NCBI GenBank assembly: GCA_041484095.1
Contig: JBGPGW010000001.1
Span: forward strand, 1-45,204
Direction: 5' to 3'
Origin: JBGPGW01 sp041484095
GTDB taxonomy: Bacteria; Pseudomonadota; Alphaproteobacteria; CADEGL01
Length of the DNA stretch: 45,204 nucleotides
Shown here: positions 24,244 through 33,173 of the stretch, one piece after another
How positions within the stretch are numbered: position 1 is the stretch's first letter
Layout: every line of letters begins with the position of its first letter
Notes under the pieces: generated by a model
Told to the model about the DNA's origin: nothing
Database searches by the model: none
Seen by the model: only the letters and a program-made list of their open reading frames with translations
Translations under genes and position numbers: made by a program

Positions 24244-25481
24244 GCGGGCCAGAGGTCGTCACGTTCGGCTGCCGCCTCAATGCATTCGAGTCCGAGGTCA
24301 TGCGCGACATCGCGGGCAATGCCGGCGATACGGTCATCATCAATACCTGCGCCGTCACGAGCGAAGCGGAACGCCAGGCGCGCCAGACCATCCGCCGGAT
24401 CCGGCGCGAACGCCCGGAGGCGCGGATCATCGTCACCGGCTGTGCCGCCCAGATCACGCCCGAGCGGTTTGCCGCGATGCCGGAAGTCGACCGCGTGCTC
24501 GGCAACCGCGAGAAGCTCGAGGCCGCGTCCTACGCCGACGACACCACCGACCGCGTCCTGGTCGGCGACATCGCGACCGCGCGCGAGACGGCGGGGCATC
24601 TCCTCAAGGGGTTCGGTGCGCGTGCGCGCGCCTTCGTTCAGGTGCAAAACGGCTGCGACCACCGCTGCACCTTCTGCATCATTCCCTACGGACGCGGCCC
24701 CAGCCGCAGCATCCCGATGGGCCAGATCGCGACGCAGGTGCGCACGCTCGTCGGCGCCGGCATCCAGGAGGTCGTGCTGACCGGGGTCGACCTCACGGCG
24801 TATGGCGCGGATCTGCCGGGCCGGCCGCGCCTCGGCCAGATGGTGCGGCGCCTCCTCGCCGCGGTGCCGAACCTGCCGCGGATGCGCCTGTCCTCGATCG
24901 ACGTCGCGGAGGTGGACGACGAGCTCTTCCGTCTGATCGTCGAGGAGCCGCGCCTGATGCCCCATCTCCATCTTTCCCTCCAATCGGGCGACGACATGGT
25001 CCTGAAGCGCATGAAGCGCCGGCACACACGGGCCGATGCCGTCGCATTCTCCGCGCGCGTTCGGCGAGAGCGGCCCGAGGTCGCCTTCGGCGCCGATCTC
25101 ATCGCGGGCTTCCCCACCGAGACCGATGCGATGTTTGAGCAAACGCTGGCGCTCGTCGAGGAAATCCCCCTGACCTATCTGCATGTGTTTCCGTTTTCCG
25201 CGCGACCGGAGACGCCCGCCGCGCGCATGCCGCAAGTCCCGCGCCCCGTCCGCCGTGAGCGCGCCGAACGTCTTCGCGCGGCCGGCGAGGCGGCGCTCGC
25301 GCGGCATCTCTCGACCCGGCTCGGCACGGAGGCCTCCGTTCTCGTCGAGACCGACCGGTTCGGACGCGACAGGGACTATGCGCCCGTCCGTCTCGATCGT
25401 TCGCTGATCCCGGGCCAGATCGTCGAGGCGCGTCTCCATCGCGTGCTGGACGGAGAGCTGCACGCCCGGCCTGCGGCGTGA
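24240..25481 (+). CDS. mtaB: tRNA ms2t6A37 methylthiotransferase
   Basis: Radical-SAM methylthiotransferase adding a methylthio group to t6A37 of tRNA; 413 residues. The N-terminal UPF0004 domain binds one cluster through C11 (TFGCRLNAFES), C37 (INTCAVTSEAERQARQ) and C68 (TGCAAQ). The radical-SAM cluster is bound by C139, C143 and C146 in VQNGCDHRCTFCIIPYGRG. HLHLSLQSGDD and the C-terminal TRAM-like part follow. GCRLN and CAVTSEAERQ favour MtaB over MiaB or RimO. The start overlaps the dapF stop by 4 nt, so translation is coupled. ftsY follows 13 bp later. Confidence 0.93.
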   Translation: MSGPEVVTFGCRLNAFESEVMRDIAGNAGDTVIINTCAVTSEAERQARQTIRRIRRERPEARIIVTGCAAQITPERFAAMPEVDRVLGNREKLEAASYADDTTDRVLVGDIATARETAGHLLKGFGARARAFVQVQNGCDHRCTFCIIPYGRGPSRSIPMGQIATQVRTLVGAGIQEVVLTGVDLTAYGADLPGRPRLGQMVRRLLAAVPNLPRMRLSSIDVAEVDDELFRLIVEEPRLMPHLHLSLQSGDDMVLKRMKRRHTRADAVAFSARVRRERPEVAFGADLIAGFPTETDAMFEQTLALVEEIPLTYLHVFPFSARPETPAARMPQVPRPVRRERAERLRAAGEAALARHLSTRLGTEASVLVETDRFGRDRDYAPVRLDRSLIPGQIVEARLHRVLDGELHARPAA

Positions 25482-25494
25482 ATTCGGGACTCGC

Positions 25495-26430
25495 ATGACG
25501 TCGAAGCCTGCGCGCAGCTGGCTCGGCCGCCTCAAGGAGGGCCTGGCACGCTCCTCCTCCCGCATGTCTCAGGGGATCGCGGGCATCTTCACCGGCCGGA
25601 AACTCGATCAGGCCACCCTTCAGGCGCTCGAGGAACTTCTCATCGCCGGCGATCTCGGCCCAGAGACGGCCGCGAAGATCACGGCCGATCTCCGCCGGTC
25701 CCGGTTCGACACGGAGATCACCGAGCGCGAGGCGCGCGAGGCCTTGGCCGGTCTCATCGCGCAAATCCTCGGCCCCGTGGCCGTGCCTCTCGCGATCGAC
25801 GCATCCCGAAAGCCCCATGTCGTGCTGGTCGTCGGCGTCAACGGCACCGGCAAGACGACGACCATCGGCAAGCTCGCGCGGCAGCTTCGCGACGAAGGCC
25901 GCACGGTGATGCTTTGCGCGGGCGACACCTTCCGTGCCGCAGCCATCGATCAGCTGAAGATCTGGGGCGAACGGGCCGGCGCCGAAGTCGTGGCGCGCGA
26001 GCCGGGTGCGAATTCCGCGGGGCTCGTTTACGACGCGCTCGCCGCCGCGCAGGCCAAGGCGATCGATGTGCTGTTGATCGACACGGCCGGCCGCCTCCAC
26101 AACAAGGCGCACCTCATGGATGAGCTCGACAAGATCATCCGCGTGATCCGCAAGCTCGATGCGGGCGCCCCGCATTCGACCCTGCTCGTGCTCGACGCGA
26201 CGACCGGGCAGAACGCGCACGCGCAGGTCGAGATGTTCCGCGCCACCGCCCCGGTCACCGGCCTCATCGTCACCAAGCTCGACGGCACGGCGCGCGGCGG
26301 CGTCCTCGTGGCGCTCGCGGCCCGCTTCGGCATTCCCGTCAATGCGATCGGAATCGGCGAGGGAATCGAAGATCTGAGGCCGTTCACCGCGAACGACTTC
26401 GCGCGCGGGCTGCTCGATCTGGAGGCCTAG
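25495..26430 (+). CDS. ftsY: SRP receptor FtsY
   Basis: Membrane-associated GTPase that docks SRP-ribosome complexes at the translocon. 311 residues, a compact form lacking the long acidic A domain of E. coli. NG domain only: P-loop GVNGTGKTTTIGKLA (114-128), GDTFRAAAIDQLKIW, DTAGRLHNKAHLMDEL, TKLDGTARGG and GIGEGIEDLRPF. The short basic, amphipathic N-terminus (SWLGRLKEGLARSS) probably gives membrane contact. Third gene of dapF-mtaB-ftsY. Confidence 0.97.
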   Translation: MTSKPARSWLGRLKEGLARSSSRMSQGIAGIFTGRKLDQATLQALEELLIAGDLGPETAAKITADLRRSRFDTEITEREAREALAGLIAQILGPVAVPLAIDASRKPHVVLVVGVNGTGKTTTIGKLARQLRDEGRTVMLCAGDTFRAAAIDQLKIWGERAGAEVVAREPGANSAGLVYDALAAAQAKAIDVLLIDTAGRLHNKAHLMDELDKIIRVIRKLDAGAPHSTLLVLDATTGQNAHAQVEMFRATAPVTGLIVTKLDGTARGGVLVALAARFGIPVNAIGIGEGIEDLRPFTANDFARGLLDLEA

Positions 26431-26546
26431 GCGACCGGCCGTCGACAGGCGAGCGCGCTGCTGCCACCATCCGCATGGTGGACCGGTCCAGCTCGGCGGA
26501 TCGCGCGTCCTGCGCTCGCCCCCGAGATTGCACCGCGACATCGACC

Positions 26547-27404
26547 ATGGCCTCGGAATCCTTCGTCATCGTCCTGCTGCTCCTCGCGGCGTTCATCCAT
26601 GCGAGCTGGAACGCGTTCGCAAAACTCGCAACGGACAAGCAGCACCTCTATCTCGTCTCGAATCTCACGACGGGGGCGATCGCCGCGGCCCTTGTCCCGT
26701 TCCTGCCCCTGCCCGCCCGCGAAAGCTGGCCGTTCATTCTCGTCTCCGGGCCGATACAGGCCGTCTACACCGTGCTGCTCTTTGCGGCCTATCGCGTCGG
26801 GGACCTCGGCCAGATCTATCCGATCCTGCGCGGCCTCTCCCCGCTCCTGGTCGCGCTCGGCGCCGCGGTCTTCGCCGACGAGCATCTGAGCGCCCAGCAA
26901 TACGCCGGCGTCGGCATCGTGTCCCTCGGCATCGCAAGCCTCGCCTTTGGCGCGTACCGGCCGGGGGGCCGGGCCGACTGGCGGCCGCTTCTTTACTGTT
27001 TTCTCGGCGCCCTGATGGTCGCGACCTACACCGTGATCGATGGCCTCGGCGTGCGCCGATCCGAAAGCCCCATCGCCTATGCGGCCTGGCTGTGGATCAG
27101 CTATGCGGTGGGCGCACTCCTGTGCTACCCGTTTCTCGGCCGCTGGCGGATGGGGCCGGCCAAAGGCCGGGCGACGGGACGCGCGGTCGCCATCGGCATC
27201 GGCATGCTCGCCTCCTACGGCGCAATCATTTATGCCTTGAATCTCGGAATGATGGCGTATGTGTCTGCCCTGCGTGAGACGAGCGTCATCATCGCCGCGA
27301 TCATCGGCAGCATTTTTCTCGGCGAACCGTTCGGGACGATGCGGATCGGGGCGGCGGCGCTGGTGGCGATCGGCCTGTTCGTGCTTAATGGCCCCGCTTT
27401 GTGA
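26547..27404 (+). CDS. EamA-family (DMT) transporter
   Basis: 285 residues with about ten membrane segments in two EamA halves. Features: LLLAAFIHASWNAFAKLATDK at the N-terminus; AYRVGDLGQIYPILRGLSPLLVALGAAVFADEHLS, the typical end of the first half; and ALRETSVIIAAIIGSIFLGEPFGTMRIGAAALVAIGL at the end of the second. The substrate is unknown. The ATG at 26547 starts the first membrane helix; 24 upstream in-frame residues are discarded. Followed 9 bp later by yciB. Confidence 0.86.
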   Translation: MASESFVIVLLLLAAFIHASWNAFAKLATDKQHLYLVSNLTTGAIAAALVPFLPLPARESWPFILVSGPIQAVYTVLLFAAYRVGDLGQIYPILRGLSPLLVALGAAVFADEHLSAQQYAGVGIVSLGIASLAFGAYRPGGRADWRPLLYCFLGALMVATYTVIDGLGVRRSESPIAYAAWLWISYAVGALLCYPFLGRWRMGPAKGRATGRAVAIGIGMLASYGAIIYALNLGMMAYVSALRETSVIIAAIIGSIFLGEPFGTMRIGAAALVAIGLFVLNGPAL

Positions 27405-27413
27405 GAGTGAAGG

Positions 27414-28007
27414 ATGAAAAAACCGTCGCCTGCGCTGAAACTCGTGATCGATTTGGGGCCGCTCGTCGCCTTCTTTGCGGCGTATGCGTTGGGCGGCCTG
27501 ATGACGGCGACTGCCGTCTTGATGGTGGCGGCCGTCGCGGTTCTGGCACTCGGCTACGCGGCGGAGCGTCGCATTGCGCGGATGCCGCTCATCACGGCGG
27601 TCGTCGTCCTGATTCTCGGCGGCCTCACTCTCTGGCTCAATGACGAGACATTCATCAAGCGCAAGCCGACCGTGGTCTATCTGGCGTTTGCGGCCGTGCT
27701 TCTCGTCGGCCAGATGATGGGACGCTCGCTCCTCAAGTCGCTTCTCGAGATGGCGTTCAATCTGAACGAGGAGGGATGGCGGCGGCTTACGGTGCGTTGG
27801 GGGTTCTTCTTCATCGCCATGGCGGTCTTCAACGAAATCGTCTGGCGCAGTTTTTCAACCGACGTGTGGGTCAAGGTGAAGGTCTTCGGATTTCTCGGAC
27901 TCACGTTTCTTTTCGGCGCCCTGCAAATCCCCTTGATCCGGCGCACGACGCTGCCGGACGAATCGCCGGATGCGCCGAAGGACGATTCTCAGCGCTTGTC
28001 CGGATAG
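27414..28007 (+). CDS. yciB: Inner-membrane septation protein YciB/IspZ
   Basis: 197 residues with five or six membrane segments. The family block LNDETFIKRKPTVVYLAFAAVLLVGQMMGRSLLKSLL is clear, as are EEGWRRLTVRWGFFFIAMAVFNEIVWR and VKVKVFGFLGLTFLFGALQIPLI. The protein is linked to cell-envelope and septum synthesis in other bacteria; its molecular role is not well defined. Its 3' end overlaps the convergent Nudix gene by 19 bp. Confidence 0.92.
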   Translation: MKKPSPALKLVIDLGPLVAFFAAYALGGLMTATAVLMVAAVAVLALGYAAERRIARMPLITAVVVLILGGLTLWLNDETFIKRKPTVVYLAFAAVLLVGQMMGRSLLKSLLEMAFNLNEEGWRRLTVRWGFFFIAMAVFNEIVWRSFSTDVWVKVKVFGFLGLTFLFGALQIPLIRRTTLPDESPDAPKDDSQRLSG

Positions 28008-28540
28008 TTGGGCGATTCACCCGGCGGATTGCTCCGGGTGGGAAACGTCGCCTCGTTGCGAACGTCGTCGAAATGGGCAAGCGCCCATCGCACCGTCGGG
28101 AATGCGAGGTCGTGCCAGGGGATATCCGCCCAGCGGAAGAGAGCGGCTTCCGTCGTCTCCGGCCCTGGATCGAGATCGGGCGAGCGCATGCGCGCGCGAT
28201 AGATGATTTGGACCTGACTGATCCGCGCGATCGTGAAGACCGCCAGCAGCGCGTCGATGTCGACCTCCGCGCCGGCCTCCTCGCGAACCTCGCGCCGAGC
28301 GCCGTCGATGATCGTTTCATGAAGCTCGAGATAGCCGGCCGGAAAGACCCAGAACCCCTTGCGCGGATTGATCGCGCGCCGACAGAGCAGAATGCGATCA
28401 TCAAAACTGCAAACGGCGCCGACGACGATCTTGGGATTGTCGTATTGGATGAAGCCGCAATCGGGACAGACGAGGCGTTCCCGATTGTCGCCGTCCGGCA
28501 CCGTGCGAATCGACGGTCCTTTTTTTGCCTGCTCGCTCAC
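27989..28540 (-). CDS. Nudix hydrolase with zinc-ribbon-like N-terminus
   Basis: 183 residues. The Nudix box (GX5EX7REUXEEXGU) is complete at residues 69-93: GYLELHETIIDGARREVREEAGAEV. Upstream, LVCPDCGFIQYDNPKIVVGAV matches the NADH-pyrophosphatase-like zinc-ribbon segment, although only one CxxC pair (C25, C28) is present. Probably hydrolyses a nucleoside diphosphate derivative, perhaps NAD(H) or ADP-ribose. Starts with GTG at 28538-28540. Convergent with yciB, overlapping 19 bp. Confidence 0.9.
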   Translation of the reverse strand: MSEQAKKGPSIRTVPDGDNRERLVCPDCGFIQYDNPKIVVGAVCSFDDRILLCRRAINPRKGFWVFPAGYLELHETIIDGARREVREEAGAEVDIDALLAVFTIARISQVQIIYRARMRSPDLDPGPETTEAALFRWADIPWHDLAFPTVRWALAHFDDVRNEATFPTRSNPPGESPNYPDKR

Positions 28541-28584
28541 GCCGCGACTCTGAACCGACGAGGCGCGACCGGCAAGTGCGGCGA

Positions 28585-28830
28585 TCAGACGCTGATGTCG
28601 AGGATGGCGCCCCGCCGCATCGGACGATTGGCGCCCTGTTGCATGACGGAGCCCGGCTTGACCGCACCCGGAACGGCGTCACTTTGTTCCACCGTTTTCG
28701 CGCGCATGACCGAAAGGGCCTGAGTGACCGCGGGGCTACGGACCTTGGCTGGCGATAGGATGTCCAGCAGAGCCTTGCTCGGCGTGATCGACATTGCGTC
28801 CAGTGCGTGGTGGAGGGGAAGCCTCACCAT
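28585..28830 (-). CDS. Small protein of unknown function
   Basis: 81 residues from the ATG at 28828-28830, or 69 from the ATG at 28794. No known domain recognised with confidence. The short amphipathic pattern and the ending RPMRRGAILDISV recall small putative motility proteins (YjfB-like), which also end in a G..IDI-V motif; this is weak. A CtrA-like box lies 14 bp upstream of the first ATG. G+C and codon use fit the neighbourhood. Confidence 0.45.
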   Translation of the reverse strand: MVRLPLHHALDAMSITPSKALLDILSPAKVRSPAVTQALSVMRAKTVEQSDAVPGAVKPGSVMQQGANRPMRRGAILDISV

Positions 28831-28843
28831 AACGGGCGGCCCC

Positions 28844-28858
28844 TAAAGAAACGGTTAA
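28844..28858 (-). promoter_or_regulatory. CtrA-like box
   Basis: Read on the minus strand: TTAA-CCGTTTC-TTTA, one mismatch to TTAA-N7-TTAA. It lies just upstream of the small 81-residue gene. A single imperfect site, so weak on its own. Confidence 0.3.
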
Positions 28859-28972
28859 GCGCAGCCGGCCGCGCATGGAAAGACGTGGCACGGCGATGTG
28901 GTCGGGCGATATGGTTACGAGCCCCGGAGTCACTCGCATCGATCGATGCGTGAGCCATGAGGAGGAGCCGCC

Positions 28973-30382
28973 GTGACCCATGACCCGCACCGTCTATCCC
29001 TTGAGGAGCAATCCACGCTTCTCGCGAAGCGTGCACTCTCCTCTACGGAGCTCGTCGAGCACCATCTCGAGCGGTGCGAACGGCTGAATCCGAAACTCAA
29101 TGCCTTCATCACGCTCGATGCCGCGGGCGCACGCGCCGCGGCACGGAGCGCGGACAAGTAACTGGCCGCCGGCCGATGCCGCGGACGCCTCCATGGCATT
29201 CCCATCGCCCACAAGGATTTGTTCGACACCGGCGGCGTGCGAACGACCTATGGTTCGAAATTCTTCCGCGACCACACGCCGACACGCGATGCCGAGGTCG
29301 TCCGTCGGCTCAAGACGAACGGTGCCGTCTCGCTCGGCAAGCTCAATCTTCACGAGTTCGCGGCCGGCTCGACGTCGAACAACCCCTGGTACGGACCCGC
29401 GCGCAACCCCTGGGACACGGCGCGTTCGGCCGGCGGATCGAGCGGCGGATCGGGATCGGCTGTAGCAGCACGTCTCTGTGCCGGGACGACGGGGACAGAC
29501 ACCGGCGGTTCGATCCGCAACCCGGCCGCGTGCAACGGGGTCGTCGGGCTAAAGCCGACGAACGGCCGCGTCAGCCTCGCCGGGTGCTACCCGCTATGTG
29601 CGAGTCTCGACACGGCCGGGCCGCTCGCCCGGACCGTGCGCGACGCCGCGATTCTTCTTCAGGCCATGGCCGGATTCGACCCCGGGGATCCGACATCCGT
29701 GAACGCGTCCGTTCCCGACTATCTCGCCTCGGTCGAGGACGGTGTCGGAGGTTTGCGTTTGGCCTTCTGTCCTGATCTCTATTTTTCGGAGATCGATTCC
29801 GCCGTGCTTGCCGCGCTCGAATCGGCGGGGCGGGTTCTGGAGACGCTCGGGGCGCGGCTCTCGACCGTGCGCTTCCCGGACGCCTCGACGATGACCGAGA
29901 CATGCCTCGCGCTCTTCCGGGGCGAGACCGGGGCGCTCCACCGCGCGCGCTTCCAGGCGGCACCCGGCGACTTCGGACCCGACGTCGCGCAATTGCTCCG
30001 CGAGCGATGCAATTTGCCGTGCGACGAATACGTCAGGGCGGTCGAGAATCGTCTCCTGCTGCGCCGCCGATTCGAGTCCATGATGGCCGACGCCGACGCC
30101 CTGCTTCTGCCGACGGCGCCCTGCCCGGCCCCGCTCATCGACGGCCGATGCCAGGTGAACGGCAAGGATGCCGATTTTGGCGCGATCGGGTTGCCCATGC
30201 GCATGCCCGTCAATGTCTTCGGCATACCGTCACTGGCTCTGCCGATGGGCTATCTCGGCACCTTGCCGATTTCGATGCAGGTGATCGGCCCGGCCTGGAG
30301 CGAAGCGCTCATCCTTCGCATCGGCCGCGCCTTCGAGCGCGCGACACCGGAGCTTCGCGACCGGGCGCCTGCTCTCGCCTGA
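28973..30382 (+). pseudogene. Amidase interrupted by one in-frame stop
   Basis: Amidase-signature family protein of 469 codons split by TAA at 29159-29161. Both parts are in the same frame and read normally across the stop: ARSADK-stop-LAAGRCRGRLHGIPIAHKDLFDTGG. The full Ser-cisSer-Lys machinery is present: Lys in IAHKD, cis-Ser in GGSSGGSGSAV, and nucleophile Ser in TDTGGSIRNPAA. Restarting at the TTG at 29219 would lose the catalytic Lys, so a reinitiated product should be inactive. A single GAA/CAA to TAA change (usual residue here is acidic or Gln-like) is enough; no frameshift is seen. Likely substrate unknown (aryl or aliphatic amide). The loss is either very recent or a sequencing error. 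Confidence 0.8.
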
Positions 30383-30512
30383 GGTTCGATCCCGCAAGCC
30401 TTGGTGGAGGACCGCGGCCCAGAACCCCCGTTCGTGAAATGTTCATATCGGCCGTCGTAGTTCTCGTCCTGGTGCTGTTTCCGGGCGGCCGTGTCCGAGC
30501 TTCCCCCCGCGA

Positions 30513-30552
30513 TTAATCAATTGCTAACTTGAACGCTTAAACAATTGCTAAC
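30513..30552 (+). promoter_or_regulatory. Two tandem CtrA-like boxes
   Basis: TTAA-TCAATTG-CTAAC (30513-30528) and TTAA-ACAATTG-CTAAC (30537-30552), each one base off the CtrA consensus TTAA-N7-TTAAC and spaced 24 bp apart. They lie 60-100 bp upstream of the DUF2336 coding start, the usual position for CtrA control in alphaproteobacteria. Confidence 0.6.
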
Positions 30553-30560
30553 TTGAACGC
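30518..30560. repeat. 19-bp direct repeat, 24-bp period
   Basis: CAATTGCTAACTTGAACGC at 30518-30536 and again, identical, at 30542-30560. It covers most of the two CtrA-like boxes. The core TTGCTAACTTG differs at two positions from TTGCCAAGTTG in the tandem repeat at 2645-2678. Confidence 0.9.
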
Positions 30561-30610
30561 CCAACAATGGGCTCCGCTTGTAATCCATGCGCGAGTTGTC
30601 CGGGGGCTAC

Positions 30611-31795
30611 GTGACGTTCTCTCAAAGCACAAGCGTTGCTGAACAACGACCGACCGGGCCCAGGAGCCTTGAGCGGTTGCTCGAGCTCGCACGCGACAAA
30701 TCGGCAGCCGGCCGATCGGCCCTCGTGTCCGTACTCGGCGACATGTTCGTCGACGATGGAGCATTTGCGGCCGGGCACGAACGCTCCCTGATCGACGACA
30801 TTCTGCGCCGCCTCGTGAGCGAGGTCGAAGCCACCGTCCGGTGCGCATTGGCCGAGCGCATGGCCGAGCGAAGCGATGCACCGCGCGAGCTCGTGCTCAT
30901 GCTGGCGAACGACGACGCCGATGTGGCTTACCCCCTTCTCGCACGATCCGGCATCCTTGAAGACGGCGATCTCATTTCGATCGTCCGCCAGCGAACGATC
31001 CGGCATCGGTCGGCGATCGCCACGCGCGAGTCGGTGTCCGAATCCCTGTCGGCCGCCTTGACGGAATTCGGCGAGGAGTCGGTCATCACGGCTCTTCTCG
31101 ACAACAAGAGCGCTCGGATATCGCCTCAGACCTTCGAGTCGATCGCTCGCATGTCGCGGACGATCGAAGCGCTGCAGGAGCCCCTGCTCGATCGGCAGGA
31201 CCTACCCGCCGCGCTCGTCCGAAAAATGTACTGGTGGGTGTCGGCGGCGCTTCGCCAGCATATTCTCGATCATTTCGACATCGATCCGGACTCACTCGAC
31301 GAGGCCGTCGAGGATGCGGTCGGATCTCTCATACCCAATTCCAGCCGTGCCGATCCGGGAGCGCCCGTGCATTTGAAGCAAGCGGCCGAGCGCCTTGTCC
31401 GTACCAAGGGGGTGACGCCCAGCCTTCTGGCCGAGCTGCTTCGAACGAAACAGACGGCCTTGTTCGAAATGCTCCTTGCCCGCCAATCCGGTCTCCGTCT
31501 GACTTTCCTTCGGCGCCTTCTTTACCAGCCGGGCGGCCAGGCGCTCGCGATCACGCTGCGTGCCATCGGAATCGAGAAGCCTGATTTCGCGTCCATTTTT
31601 CTCTGGAGCCGTCAGGTCCGGCGCGGCGACAAGAGCGTCGATCCGCATGAGCTGCAACGCGCTCTCACGCTGTTCGACCGTATCCAGCCGAAGACCGCCA
31701 ACAGCATTCTCCGGCGCTGGCAACAGGATCCGGATTTCCTCAAGGCCATCCGGATGCTCGACAACGAACCGCTCGCCTCGACGACGTCACACTAG
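30611..31795 (+). CDS. DUF2336-family protein
   Basis: 394 residues from the GTG at 30611, which has GGGGG 4 nt upstream; the ATG at 30587 (8 codons earlier) has no SD. All-helical, HEAT-like protein of the alphaproteobacterial DUF2336 family. Typical segments are SLERLLELARDKSAAGRSALVSVLGDMF near the start, LRRLVSEVEATVRCALAERMAE, LANDDADVAYPLLARSGILED and IVRQRTIRHRSAIATRESVSESLSAAL. The molecular role is unknown; members occur in motile, cell-cycle-regulated alphaproteobacteria. Preceded by tandem CtrA-like boxes. Convergent with pgk. Confidence 0.85.
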   Translation: MTFSQSTSVAEQRPTGPRSLERLLELARDKSAAGRSALVSVLGDMFVDDGAFAAGHERSLIDDILRRLVSEVEATVRCALAERMAERSDAPRELVLMLANDDADVAYPLLARSGILEDGDLISIVRQRTIRHRSAIATRESVSESLSAALTEFGEESVITALLDNKSARISPQTFESIARMSRTIEALQEPLLDRQDLPAALVRKMYWWVSAALRQHILDHFDIDPDSLDEAVEDAVGSLIPNSSRADPGAPVHLKQAAERLVRTKGVTPSLLAELLRTKQTALFEMLLARQSGLRLTFLRRLLYQPGGQALAITLRAIGIEKPDFASIFLWSRQVRRGDKSVDPHELQRALTLFDRIQPKTANSILRRWQQDPDFLKAIRMLDNEPLASTTSH

Positions 31796-31825
31796 GTCGC
31801 GGGCGCGGCACGTCCCGCAGGCGCT

Positions 31826-33025
31826 CTAAGAACCGATCGCGAGGGCCTCGACACCCGGCAGGCTCTTGCCTTCGAGCCATTCGAGAAACGCTCCACCCGC
31901 CGTCGAGACGTAGCTGAATCGGTCGATGACACCCGCATGGGCGAGTGCCGCGACCGTATCGCCACCGCCCGCGACAGAGACGAGAGAGCCCATAGCCGTC
32001 CGCTCCGCCACATGCCGCGCCACCTGATTCGTCGCGGCATCGAAGGGGGCCGTCTCGAACGCGCCGAGTGGGCCGTTCCAGACGAGCGTTCGGCACCGGT
32101 CGATCTCCGTGCAAAGACGCGCCGCCGTCGAGGGGCCCAGATCGAGAATCATCGCATCCCGCGGCACGTCACCGACCGGCGCGATGCGTGTGGATACACC
32201 AGGCTTGAGCGCACCCGCCACGACGACATCGTCCGGAAGCATCAGCAGACACCCGGCACGCTTGGCCGCCGCCTCGATCGCGCGCGCGGTGTCCGCCATG
32301 TCCCTCTCGCAGAGCGAGCGGCCGACATCGATTCCCTGAGCGTGAAGAAAGGTGTTGGCCATTCCGCCGCCGATTGCGAGCACGTCCACCTTCGCGATCA
32401 GATTGCTCAACACGTCGAGCTTCGTCGAGACCTTGGCACCGCCGACGATCGCGGCGAGGGGATGTTTCGGCGATTCCAGCGCACGGCCCAGATGTTCGAG
32501 CTCCTCCTGCATGAGCCGTCCCGCCGCCGCCGGAAGCAACCGCGCCAAGGCCTCCGTCGAGGCATGCGCCCGATGCGCCGCCGAGAAGGCATCGTTCACA
32601 TACATCTCGCCCAGCCGCGCGAGTTCCCTGGCAAAATCCGGGTCGTTCGCTTCTTCGCCCTTATGGAATCGCAAGTTCTCGAGCACGGCGATCTCGCCGT
32701 CCCTGAGTGACGACACCACGTGCTCGGCGGCCGGCCCGATGCAATCTTCGGCGAAGCGCACGGAACGGCCTGCGAACACCTCTCCGAGCGCCTCGACGAC
32801 GACGCGCAGCGACAGGCTGGAATCCCGTCCCTTGGGGCGTCCGAAATGCGAGAGCACGATCACGCGCGCACCGCGGTCCGAAAGTTCGCGAATCGTCGGG
32901 GCGAGGCGCGTCAGCCGCGTCATGTCCGTCACGACGCCGTCCGAGACCGGCACATTGAGGTCCGCGCGCACGAGAACGCGGCGTCCCCGGACGTCAAGGT
33001 CATCGATCGATCGAAAAGCTGGCAT
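31826..33025 (-). CDS. pgk: Phosphoglycerate kinase
   Basis: Glycolytic and gluconeogenic transfer of phosphate between 1,3-bisphosphoglycerate and ADP; 399 residues, normal length. Motifs: RVLVRADLNVPV, VIVLSHFGRPKG, VLENLRFHKGEEAND, YVNDAFSAAHRAHAS, LAAIVGGAKVSTKLDVL, LVWNGPLGAFE and SVAGGGDTVAAL. ATG at 33023-33025; the 17 upstream in-frame residues are not homologous. No gap or fba gene is in the window, so pgk stands alone here. Divergent from the ferredoxin reductase. Confidence 0.97.
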   Translation of the reverse strand: MPAFRSIDDLDVRGRRVLVRADLNVPVSDGVVTDMTRLTRLAPTIRELSDRGARVIVLSHFGRPKGRDSSLSLRVVVEALGEVFAGRSVRFAEDCIGPAAEHVVSSLRDGEIAVLENLRFHKGEEANDPDFARELARLGEMYVNDAFSAAHRAHASTEALARLLPAAAGRLMQEELEHLGRALESPKHPLAAIVGGAKVSTKLDVLSNLIAKVDVLAIGGGMANTFLHAQGIDVGRSLCERDMADTARAIEAAAKRAGCLLMLPDDVVVAGALKPGVSTRIAPVGDVPRDAMILDLGPSTAARLCTEIDRCRTLVWNGPLGAFETAPFDAATNQVARHVAERTAMGSLVSVAGGGDTVAALAHAGVIDRFSYVSTAGGAFLEWLEGKSLPGVEALAIGS

Positions 33026-33173
33026 GACGGTCCGCGACTGGCTGGGCTCATTTGTGTCGGTGCGCGACCCAAGCACAGGCGCCGCTGTTTTTCAATTGCC
33101 GTGCGATCGACCGACAAGGATTGCGGCCCACGCCGAAAGCCCTTTTAATGGCACGCCGAGGACGGGGGAGTGT

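Noticed and set aside
30378..30400. GGTTCGATCC resembling a tRNA T-loop
   Set aside because: The flanking bases do not form a T-stem or an acceptor stem.
30439..30516. 25-codon hydrophobic frame MFISAVVVLVLVLFPGG...
   Set aside because: It looks like a tiny membrane peptide, but there is no SD and no further support; it ends inside the first CtrA-like box.
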